Origin: CAYVBJ01 sp964415185
GTDB lineage: Bacteria; Bacteroidota; Rhodothermia; Balneolales; Balneolaceae
NCBI GenBank assembly: GCA_964415185.1
Contig: CAYPZI010000144.1
Location: forward strand, 1-6,995
Reading direction: 5' to 3'
Length of the DNA stretch: 6,995 nucleotides
The notes below the pieces were generated by a model. It worked only from the letters and a program-made list of their open reading frames with translations, had not been told where the DNA came from and made no database searches. Below, one piece after another: positions 1 to 6,828 of this stretch. How positions within the stretch are numbered: the stretch's first letter is position 1; every line of letters begins with the position of its first letter. The position numbers were made by a program, and so were the translations under genes.

Positions 1-1106
1 TTGCTGACATCAAGTCCGTTTTGAAGCGTGGAGTGGTCTTTTGTTCCAAGAGCAACAATATCTGTAACTATACCTGAAGCAATATCGATGATGGCCACGG
101 CATTATTTTCCTGGAGAGTTACCCACGCTGTAACTCCATCAGATCCAAAAGTCAGAAATTCAGGTTCAAGATCCTGACTTACTGTTGCATTTCCAGCCTT
201 GTATAGTGTCCAAAAAGACGGATTTGCAGTGATATCGGTACCTTCATCAAAAGTTCCGTCATCATTCAGATCGACATCAAACTCTGTTGTAAATATAAGC
301 GTGTTGCCTTCGATAGATGCAACCTGGTAGGGCCTGGCTGCGTCTGTGTCATCATCGGTATTATCCGAGTCAATTGTAATCCAGTCCCCGGTCACAATTC
401 CCGTAACATCTGTTACTGAAACGCTATCCGGGTTGTTGTCATCAATACCAAAGAATGCAGTTACTTCAAAAGGTGTAGCACCACCAAAAATGCGAACTCC
501 TTCTGATAACAAAGTCTCTTTTTGAGAATCAAAGTCGTTAAAATTAACTTGCTGTGCTGATTGCGTTCCAACATTTATAATTGTGACGCTTCCTTCGGGG
601 TCGACTGAATAATCATCTGCCGGTTCACCTTCATTGGCAACTACCACTGTTGTGCCATCAGGTGAGAACTTGACTGCGTCCGGCAGGGCACCGGCCGGAA
701 CTTCGAACTGAAAATTTCCGTCAGTATCGTAAAAAGCAACGACGCCATTATCGACAGAGGGATCAGCTTCTACAGCAACTGCTACCAAACCGTCAAATAC
801 ATCTACACTATTGACGCCGCTAACCGAGATCGAAACATCGGAAGTGACATCAATTGAACCGGTTTTAACCGGGAGAAAAGGATCACTGTAGTCAACAATG
901 TCGACTACACCGTCGTTAGAATTGATAACAAATAATTGTCTGGAAGGCGAGTCGAAAGCAATTATTTCAGCAGCACCTTCATCGAAGATTCCGCTTTGGT
1001 AATTACTTATAAGTTTCAGATTAATTTCAGGTGATTCCTGTGCGAAAAGTACTGTCGAAGAGAAGAGTAAACTAATCCCCAACAACCATAGTATACGGTA
1101 ATTCAT
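1..1106 (-). CDS. Choice-of-anchor I family secreted/surface protein, N-terminal part (cut by window start)
   Basis: The reverse strand is open from an ATG at 1106-1104 to the window edge: 368 codons, no stop, C-terminus outside the window. Residues 1-22 form a Sec signal peptide (hydrophobic core LWLLGISLLF, likely cut after VLFA). The mature part begins with blocks I recognise from choice-of-anchor I proteins: GIFDEGAAEI (about 37-46), a VDIVDYSDP strand, NSVDVFDGLVAVAVE, DNGVVAFYDTDGN, ALPDAVKFSPDG, VANEGEPADDYSVDPEGSV, then after an insertion QDLEPEFLTF and WVTLQENNAVAIIDIASG. The repeating strand-turn pattern fits a YVTN-like beta-propeller. Family members are exported and end in varying surface anchors or sorting tails; that end is missing here, so the anchor type is unknown. 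Unusual: residues about 209-306 are extra relative to the family as I remember it. The biochemical function of the family is not established. The family call is firm; the role is not. Confidence 0.88.
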   Translation of the reverse strand, partial: MNYRILWLLGISLLFSSTVLFAQESPEINLKLISNYQSGIFDEGAAEIIAFDSPSRQLFVINSNDGVVDIVDYSDPFLPVKTGSIDVTSDVSISVSGVNSVDVFDGLVAVAVEADPSVDNGVVAFYDTDGNFQFEVPAGALPDAVKFSPDGTTVVVANEGEPADDYSVDPEGSVTIINVGTQSAQQVNFNDFDSQKETLLSEGVRIFGGATPFEVTAFFGIDDNNPDSVSVTDVTGIVTGDWITIDSDNTDDDTDAARPYQVASIEGNTLIFTTEFDVDLNDDGTFDEGTDITANPSFWTLYKAGNATVSQDLEPEFLTFGSDGVTAWVTLQENNAVAIIDIASGIVTDIVALGTKDHSTLQNGLDVS

Positions 1107-1260
1107 AAGAGTAGTATTTGGTTAGTATTCTTGTTTGAATACCATAGATATACTGACTTTTAATTATGATTATATTACCGCTGGATTATTGAAAGGTTAG
1201 AATTTTATTACAGATATTATTAATGAGTTAAGCTATTAATTTCTTGTTAAATTTTTGATA
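1107..1260 (-). promoter_or_regulatory. AT-rich leader/promoter region of the choice-of-anchor I gene
   Basis: This spacer separates two genes on the same strand (GGT-like stop at 1261, choice-of-anchor start at 1106). Read on the minus strand it has a perfect TATAAT hexamer at 1174-1169, which would give a leader of roughly 55 bases, but no convincing -35 box lies 16-18 bases upstream and no Bacteroidota-type TAnnTTTG element was seen. There is no strong Shine-Dalgarno before the ATG at 1106. No clear terminator follows the GGT-like gene, so read-through from it cannot be excluded. The promoter call is weak. Confidence 0.25.
1125..1142. repeat. Short inverted repeat in the 5' leader
   Basis: GTATTC and GAATAC form a perfect 6-bp inverted repeat around a 6-base spacer, ending 18 bases upstream of the choice-of-anchor start codon. 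It could be an operator or a small leader hairpin. A 6-bp match in AT-rich DNA can easily arise by chance. Confidence 0.3.
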
Positions 1261-2997
1261 TCAATACCCCGCTGCCTGGCCATCCACTCTGGATTCGGAT
1301 GCTCCGAAATAGACGCCTTTATCGTGGTCTTTCATGATACCCTGGTACCGGCCGAAAAATGAGCCGCCGACTTGAACATCATGGCCGCGAGCGCGAAGGG
1401 CTTTCACTACTTTAAAATCGATGCCTGATTCAATGTAAACCTGGCCAGTTCCATCGAGTGTTTCGGAGAGTCCGTCGGTTGGCTGTGATGAACCCGAATG
1501 ATCCCATCGCAACGCATCCCCGGCTTCCTGGATGTTCATGCCGAAATCAATGACATTTGTAAGGATACTCACATGCCCGATAGGCTGATATGCGCCTCCC
1601 ATGTTCCCGAAGCTGAACCACGGTTTTCCATCCTTCATTGCAAAACCGGGAATGATGGTGTGAAACGGCCTTTTGCCCGGCTCGTAAACATTCGGATGTT
1701 GGGGATCCATGGAAAAAAGTTCGCCCCGGTTTTGGAAACTGAACCCTAGCCCGGGAACCACAAAGCCGGTTCCCATACCCCGGAAGTTGCTTTGAATCAG
1801 GGAAACCATGTTTCCTTCACTGTCGGCCGTGGTCAGGTAGATCGTATCCCCGTCTTCAAGTACATCAACTCCGGTTGAAAGGTCGCGAAGGGCACGCTCG
1901 CCAATCAGCTCTCTCCGTTCGGCTGCGTACTCTTTTGAGAGTAAAGTTTCATAAGGCACATCCTGAAAATCGGAATCTGCATAGTGCTTTGCCCTGTCCT
2001 CAAATGCCAGTTTTTTGGCTTCAATCAAAAGGTGAAGTGTTTCTTCGGTAGCAAAGCCTGTTTCTGATAAATCAAACCCTTCGAGTATATTCAGCATCTG
2101 TAGCACGGCGGTGCCCTGCAGGTTGCCGCCGATCTGGTACACGTCATACCCGCGATAATTGGTGGTGACGGGTTCTACCCATTCCGATTGATGCAAATCA
2201 AAATCCTCATATCGGAGATACCCGCCATGCTCTCTCATATATGCATCAATTTTTTCGGTTATTTCACCCCTGTAAAATGCATCACGCCCGTTTTCGGCGA
2301 TCTGCCGCAGTGTATTGGCAAGATCCGGGTTTTTAAAAATTTCACCTTTTTCGGGCCCTCTGCCATCAATTGTAAATGTCTCCTCAAAACCACCCGGCTG
2401 GTTTTTCAGAAAACGGGCACTTCTTCTCCATGATGCAGAGATTGCCTCGCTTACAGGAAAACCTTCTTCGGCGTAATGAATTGCACCCGAGAGGATTTTC
2501 TCCATCGAGACGCTTCCAAATCGTTCATGAAGTTCAAACCAGCCGTCAACTGCGCCCGGTACAGATACCGAATGGATGCTGAAGGGAGGTATGGACTCCA
2601 CGCCGAGTTCATCAAGCTCCCGTTGTAATTTTTCAAAAGAAAGGCCCCGCGGTGAGCGCCCGCTTGCATTTAATGCATAAAGCTGTCCGCTTTCCTCATG
2701 CCAGATAATGGCAAAAAGGTCACCGCCAACTCCGTTGCCGGTTGGTTCCATCAGGCCAATGGCGGCGTTTGCAGCAATGGCCGCATCAATTGCATTGCCG
2801 CCGTTTTTCAGGATATCGAGGCCCACCTGGGTTGCCAGGGGCTGGCTTGTAGCGACCATACCGTTTTTTGCAATTACCTCTGATCGTGTCTGAATCAGGG
2901 AACCGGCTTCCCGGTCAATTTGTGCATGTGAGAAATTAAATGTGATCATAAAAAATATAGGTATGGAAAGAAAAAAAATAAGAATGGATTTCGACAT
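1261..2997 (-). CDS. Gamma-glutamyltransferase/acylase family protein (secreted Ntn hydrolase)
   Basis: A complete GGT-family precursor of 578 residues (family usual about 550-590). I chose the ATG at 2997, not the in-frame ATG at 3060, because MSKS followed by a hydrophobic run gives a proper signal peptide (cut about SHA|Q, residue 25); the longer form adds 21 residues before it. The precursor should self-cleave before Thr385 (motif DTIYLTT), giving a large subunit of about residues 26-384 and a small one of 385-578. Supporting motifs are GMVATSQPLAT, the glycine-rich GNGVGGDLF block, Arg114 in NASGRSP (matches the gamma-glutamyl carboxylate-binding Arg of E. coli GGT), the GNMGG oxyanion block (Gly467-Gly468) and the C-terminal FGASESRVDG. 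GGTs hydrolyse or transfer gamma-glutamyl groups of glutathione and related peptides in the periplasm. Several pocket residues differ from E. coli GGT and the lid loop is short, so a related acylase or peptidase substrate is possible; no gene symbol is given for that reason. Confidence 0.9.
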   Translation of the reverse strand: MSKSILIFFLSIPIFFMITFNFSHAQIDREAGSLIQTRSEVIAKNGMVATSQPLATQVGLDILKNGGNAIDAAIAANAAIGLMEPTGNGVGGDLFAIIWHEESGQLYALNASGRSPRGLSFEKLQRELDELGVESIPPFSIHSVSVPGAVDGWFELHERFGSVSMEKILSGAIHYAEEGFPVSEAISASWRRSARFLKNQPGGFEETFTIDGRGPEKGEIFKNPDLANTLRQIAENGRDAFYRGEITEKIDAYMREHGGYLRYEDFDLHQSEWVEPVTTNYRGYDVYQIGGNLQGTAVLQMLNILEGFDLSETGFATEETLHLLIEAKKLAFEDRAKHYADSDFQDVPYETLLSKEYAAERRELIGERALRDLSTGVDVLEDGDTIYLTTADSEGNMVSLIQSNFRGMGTGFVVPGLGFSFQNRGELFSMDPQHPNVYEPGKRPFHTIIPGFAMKDGKPWFSFGNMGGAYQPIGHVSILTNVIDFGMNIQEAGDALRWDHSGSSQPTDGLSETLDGTGQVYIESGIDFKVVKALRARGHDVQVGGSFFGRYQGIMKDHDKGVYFGASESRVDGQAAGY

Positions 2998-3193
2998 GTT
3001 AAGAGAGATTGAATTGAATGCGTTAAATATAAGAATTACACCTAATTTTATTTTATACATATTTGAATTGCTTTAAGGTACTTCATAATATGCATAGCTT
3101 CATTATTCAGTTTAAAAATATCAATTGACTGATAATAGTAAAAAAATTGTTTTATACACGGTAAGCAGGAACTTTTTTAAAATAGTAAAATAA
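2998..3193. promoter_or_regulatory. AT-rich divergent spacer between GGT-like and CHAD genes
   Basis: These 196 bases lie between two genes transcribed away from each other and must hold both promoters. The strand is almost all A/T. On the plus strand TTGACT at 3125-3130 resembles a -35 box, but the best -10-like string (TTTTAT, 3150-3155) is 19 bases away, so the fit is poor. A 5-bp inverted repeat (TATCA/TGATA) spans 3119-3134. Neither gene has a good Shine-Dalgarno: an AGGA before the CHAD gene is more than 20 bases from the ATG, and the leader before 2997 is pyrimidine-rich. No individual promoter can be placed with confidence. Confidence 0.3.
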
Positions 3194-4141
3194 ATGGCTC
3201 TTCGGTTAAGGTACAATGAAGATTTTTCAAAAGGGATCAAGCGCCTGATCATAAATGAGTGCAAAACAGCTTTGGAATTTTTAAGAGTTTGTGAAGATGA
3301 AAATTCCCGGCATAAAGCTGTTCATGAAACCCGGAAATCTTTTAAAAAGATAAGGGCATGCTTGCGTTTAATAAGGGATCAAATAGATTTTTACAAGACA
3401 GAAAACAGATGGTTTCGCGATCAGGGAAGGAAAATATCCGGTATAAGAGATTCAACAGCAAATTTGGAGGCATTGGAATTATTGAGAGGCCAATATGATA
3501 CGTATTTGAAGTCTGTTACATTCCGACAATTTGAAAATGAATTGCGGGTATACCGAAAGCAACTGGCTAATCAAATTTTTCATAAAGAAAACAGACTATC
3601 GGAGATTCGGCGAGATATTGAATGCAAAGTGGATGAAGTAGCCGGCTGGGATTTTGGTATTAACACATTTCATGGAATTGAATCCGGTTTAAGGAGAACA
3701 TACAAAAGAGGGTATAAGGGAATTAAAAGAGCTGAGAATAGTGAGAGCATCGAAGACTTTCATGAATGGCGCAAAAGGGTAAAATATATTCGCTATCAAA
3801 TAGATGTCTTAAATCGGATCAGGCCCAAAATAATGGCTTCTCTTGAAGATGAACTTCATGATATCACCGATCTGACGGGAACCATGCACGATTTACATAA
3901 CCTTCAGGTGATAGCCCGGAGGCTTGATCAGCCATTCTCAAATCAAAACGAAAAAATTCTGTTTCATGCTTTGGCAGAAAAGTATCAACAACTAATGTTG
4001 AAGCACGCATTAGTAAAAGGCAGAAAATTTTATAAAAATTCACCGGAAGAGTTTTGCTCACAATTAGAAGTTTATTGGAATATGCATGAGAAGGAGGTAA
4101 AGGATGATCATTTACCTCCCCTCAAAAATTTACAGTTCTGA
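3194..4141 (+). CDS. CHAD domain-containing protein
   Basis: A 315-residue, all-helical, strongly basic protein with no signal peptide, so cytoplasmic. It shows the two helical half-repeats of the CHAD domain (conserved histidine alpha-helical domain): His44-x-x-Arg47-x3-Lys51-x2-Arg54 in the first, and His190-x-x-Arg193-x3-Lys197-x2-Arg200 in the second, followed by a HDLHNLQVIARRL helix (232-244) that matches the family's third conserved helix. An RDSTANLEAL segment (85-94) is also typical. CHAD domains bind inorganic polyphosphate through such basic and His residues and often sit beside or are fused to CYTH triphosphatase domains; here the domain stands alone with no CYTH, polyphosphate kinase or exopolyphosphatase gene in view. 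The start is the first ATG in frame and gives the full domain. The gene is divergent from the GGT-like gene and convergent with the protease gene, so it is its own transcription unit, and it is more AT-rich than the protease gene. The physiological role is unknown. Confidence 0.88.
   Translation: MALRLRYNEDFSKGIKRLIINECKTALEFLRVCEDENSRHKAVHETRKSFKKIRACLRLIRDQIDFYKTENRWFRDQGRKISGIRDSTANLEALELLRGQYDTYLKSVTFRQFENELRVYRKQLANQIFHKENRLSEIRRDIECKVDEVAGWDFGINTFHGIESGLRRTYKRGYKGIKRAENSESIEDFHEWRKRVKYIRYQIDVLNRIRPKIMASLEDELHDITDLTGTMHDLHNLQVIARRLDQPFSNQNEKILFHALAEKYQQLMLKHALVKGRKFYKNSPEEFCSQLEVYWNMHEKEVKDDHLPPLKNLQF
4093..4119. other. Perfect 9-bp stem-loop at the 3' end of the CHAD gene
   Basis: GGAGGTAAA (4093-4101) and TTTACCTCC (4111-4119) are exact reverse complements around a 9-base loop. 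The stem lies inside the last codons of the CHAD gene, about 20 bases before its stop and about 90 bases past the stop of the convergent protease gene. No T-run follows it on either strand, so it is not a standard intrinsic terminator, though it could slow polymerase from either side or protect a 3' end. The left arm also contains a perfect Shine-Dalgarno string, with an ATG in the loop. That the inverted repeat exists is certain; its function is not known. Confidence 0.5.
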
Positions 4142-4206
4142 TAAAATCCGAAGTTTACATATTTATCATGCCTCAGGCAGGATTAAATCATGTACAAATC
4201 AGTTAC

Positions 4207-6828
4207 TTAATTTTTGAGTTCAAAACCAGCTTCAAGAGCACGTTCAATGCGTTCAGTTGACTCCATTAAATGAGCTTTGGTGTAGCTGTTAAATTCTGCA
4301 GTTGGGGGAGCCAATCTTTTTTCCAAGCGTTCTTTGAGGTCATTTAATAGCATTCGAGCTGTAGAGCGTGCATCCGCGGGCATGCCGTCCGGCGCATCCG
4401 TAATGATTTTTATCATTAGATTTAGATGACTCCGCTGCAAGTCACGTCTGTTGCTTGTGATATTCCTTCCCGGTGCCACAAGAACCTCCGACCAGATTTC
4501 ATCTTTTAGCCTGTTCATCAGTTCGGGAATCGTAACCGTATTTTCTTCACCGAATTTTACTTCCGTATCACGAATTCGAGCAAGGCGGGTATCGTCAAGC
4601 AGTTGATTTAACAAGCTTGTTTGAACTCCGAGAAGCGTAGAGTGCAGCGGGTAATCGACCCGGCCGTTGTAGGTATTGTTATTACCCCAGTGGCTCCACC
4701 GGTTGGCTCCGAATTGTTGGAAAACGCCATCGGGAAGCCGGAATGCATCTTCAGCAAAGGCGTAACCGGCAATCAGGTCCAAAGCTTCTTTTTGTTTTTC
4801 ATAGGAAACCGGTTCAAAAGGCATCCTGCCATCTTTATCACCCACGTGATCCCTGTACTGGTACTGCCCCCCAATGTATTTGACAGCAGGCGCCAAAACA
4901 CGGACATATTGGGAAAACATATTTTGAAAGAGATCGGTCAGTTCGTAGTAGGGCATATTATCTTCAAGGGCAATTTTTGGCAGTTGCGGAATCATCTCCC
5001 TGATCAGTTCGGCCCGCTCTTTACCCCAGGCAAGAGGATCCGAACTGAGATCGAATACATTGATAGTCGGGTCGACGGCACCTGAACCTCGTGCATCTTC
5101 ATCTGTTCCATACGCATGGCCGGGCTGTGCCGAAAGCCTTGCGATCTCTTCAGCCTTACCGGCATCGGGCGTGTAACCGTAACTGATGGCCCAGCGGTCG
5201 TATGAGCCCACTCCCGGATTGTAAATATGATGTTCATCAGGTGATTCGGGAGCGATGTTGGGTGAGGGATACTCCATCACGGAACTGAATATACCGTTCC
5301 GTTTTGCCCATGAATTGTCATAAAGCTTTTCAGGTGGTGTGTCTGCCGATGACCTGAAATTATGCCTCAATCCAAGTGTATGCCCCACTTCATGCATAGT
5401 TACCCATCTTACCGCTTCATCGAGGTATTCATCGGGAACGGGATCTCCGGCGCCGATCGTGCCGTTTGCCATCAGAACCCCCCGAAGCAGGTTACCCTGG
5501 GCAGCAAATTCGTTGTAAAAACTTTCGGTTTTGATGCCAAGCTTCATCAGCTCCATCTCTTCTTCACTTACATTGAAGATCTCATCTATAGCTGTTTTGG
5601 GATCTACCATATTTCTGAAAGTAGACTTAAAACCGAGGATCATATTGGCTTCAAAAAGCATATCGGCATCCAGGATCTCACCGGTTCTCGGATCAACAAT
5701 CGAAGGGCCAATGGCGCTGTATCCGGGCTGGTCCGACATGTTCCAACGCAGGGTGGCATAGCGGATATCTTCTGCATCAGCATCATCAGGCAGAATTTTT
5801 GCCTGTATGCCGTTTCTGAAACCGGCTGCTTCAAATGCATCGACCCACGCGTTAACGCCTTCTATCATCGGTTCTCGGTAGCGTTCGGGCACGGAGTGGT
5901 CGATGTAATAAACAATCGGCTCTTTGGGGTCGCATAGCCCGTCACTTCCAACCGGCCCGTCACACTCCAGGCGCCATTTGTTTACGTGCCTTTTGAAAAA
6001 CGTTTTGTCTTCTTCGCTGAAATCCTTGTGGACAGTCATGAAATAGCCGACCCGGTCATCGGCAAATCTTGGCTCAATCGGGTTTTCAGGCAGTTTTGCA
6101 AAGGTGTAATGAAGAGAAATCCCGATAAACCTTTCATCCGGCACCGTGCGTGGAGCATTTCGTTCATTATTTTTGAAAGTAAGGCGTGCCTGGACATTTG
6201 AATTTTCGGGAAAGGATTTAACCGTTTCGAGGTAACTTCTGCTTTTGTCAAACGAAACCCGTCCCGGCTGGCCCGGACGGCTTGAAACAGCCGATGCAAT
6301 ACGGTTACTGATGTTTGAAAGATCACCTACAAACCAGTCATAAACGCTCACAAGCATCACGCTGTCTTTATTGGTGGCTTCAATTTTACCCGTCTCAAGA
6401 ACAGATTCACCATACGTATTGTCGTATGAAATTTTACGGGCTTCATCACTGCCTGACTTGTAACGTTGAGGCTTATGAACCAGGAAAATTTTGTTTTCAT
6501 GTTTTTGCAGGCTGATAATATCAGGCTCAAAAATACTCAGCATGGTTCCGCCGTATAGCCCGGATGCCCCGATACCGCGTGCAATCTGGTAACTGACAAG
6601 GAAATCTTCTCCAAGCCTTTCGGGAGTCAAAGCCATGTAGAGCTTGTCATCCTTGTGATAGAAGTCAAAAAAGCCCTTGATATGAGTGGCATCCTTTATC
6701 AGTTTGTCAAATGAATTGCCGTTTTCTTCCTGTTTTTGGTCATTTTCTGATGATTTTTTCTTTTGAGCTTCTGCTGCCGTTACCGGTATCAACAGAAATG
6801 AGAAAAGAATAATGACTGCTCTGTACAT
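4207..6828 (-). CDS. Secreted zinc-dependent metalloprotease (DUF5118/DUF5117/DUF4953 type)
   Basis: An 873-residue exported enzyme. I place the start at the ATG at 6828 rather than the GTG two codons upstream (6834), because the purine run AAAGGGG lies 5 bases before that ATG and would overlap the GTG. Residues 1-22 are a signal peptide (core IILFSFLLIPV, cut about AEA|Q), followed by a charged Lys/Glu/Gln linker (23-38). Then come a DUF5118-like segment (about 37-90), a DUF5117-like beta-rich region (about 95-290) and a DUF4953-like catalytic part (about 300-770) with a helical tail. The active site is a full metzincin consensus, HEVGHTLGLRH, with zinc ligands His479, His483 and His489 and catalytic Glu480; SVMEY at 516-520 fits the Met-turn (Met518). 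All catalytic residues are present. Such proteins are common in Bacteroidota and allies and probably act in the periplasm or at the outer surface on proteins or peptides; natural substrates are not known. No lipobox or sorting tail was seen. Confidence 0.9.
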   Translation of the reverse strand: MYRAVIILFSFLLIPVTAAEAQKKKSSENDQKQEENGNSFDKLIKDATHIKGFFDFYHKDDKLYMALTPERLGEDFLVSYQIARGIGASGLYGGTMLSIFEPDIISLQKHENKIFLVHKPQRYKSGSDEARKISYDNTYGESVLETGKIEATNKDSVMLVSVYDWFVGDLSNISNRIASAVSSRPGQPGRVSFDKSRSYLETVKSFPENSNVQARLTFKNNERNAPRTVPDERFIGISLHYTFAKLPENPIEPRFADDRVGYFMTVHKDFSEEDKTFFKRHVNKWRLECDGPVGSDGLCDPKEPIVYYIDHSVPERYREPMIEGVNAWVDAFEAAGFRNGIQAKILPDDADAEDIRYATLRWNMSDQPGYSAIGPSIVDPRTGEILDADMLFEANMILGFKSTFRNMVDPKTAIDEIFNVSEEEMELMKLGIKTESFYNEFAAQGNLLRGVLMANGTIGAGDPVPDEYLDEAVRWVTMHEVGHTLGLRHNFRSSADTPPEKLYDNSWAKRNGIFSSVMEYPSPNIAPESPDEHHIYNPGVGSYDRWAISYGYTPDAGKAEEIARLSAQPGHAYGTDEDARGSGAVDPTINVFDLSSDPLAWGKERAELIREMIPQLPKIALEDNMPYYELTDLFQNMFSQYVRVLAPAVKYIGGQYQYRDHVGDKDGRMPFEPVSYEKQKEALDLIAGYAFAEDAFRLPDGVFQQFGANRWSHWGNNNTYNGRVDYPLHSTLLGVQTSLLNQLLDDTRLARIRDTEVKFGEENTVTIPELMNRLKDEIWSEVLVAPGRNITSNRRDLQRSHLNLMIKIITDAPDGMPADARSTARMLLNDLKERLEKRLAPPTAEFNSYTKAHLMESTERIERALEAGFELKN

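Noticed and set aside
1198..1255. Terminator after the GGT-like gene
   Set aside because: ATTAAT occurs twice in this AT-rich stretch, but it is self-palindromic and the sequence between does not extend a stem; no GC-containing hairpin was found.
3125..3158. Sigma-70-type promoter for the CHAD gene
   Set aside because: TTGACT is a fair -35 match, but the spacing to TTTTAT (19) or TATACA (22) is too long for a firm call.
4169..4179. TGCCTCAGGCA as a terminator in the convergent spacer
   Set aside because: The usable stem is only 4 bp with a 3-base loop, and no T-run follows on either strand.
4621..5085. 154-codon open frame on the plus strand
   Set aside because: It is antisense to the well-supported protease gene and its composition follows that gene's codon pattern; no family is recognised.
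5362..5937. 191-codon open frame on the plus strand
   Set aside because: It lies wholly antisense to the catalytic region of the protease gene, has no recognisable domain and starts inside the reverse complement of the HExxH motif; it is a shadow frame.
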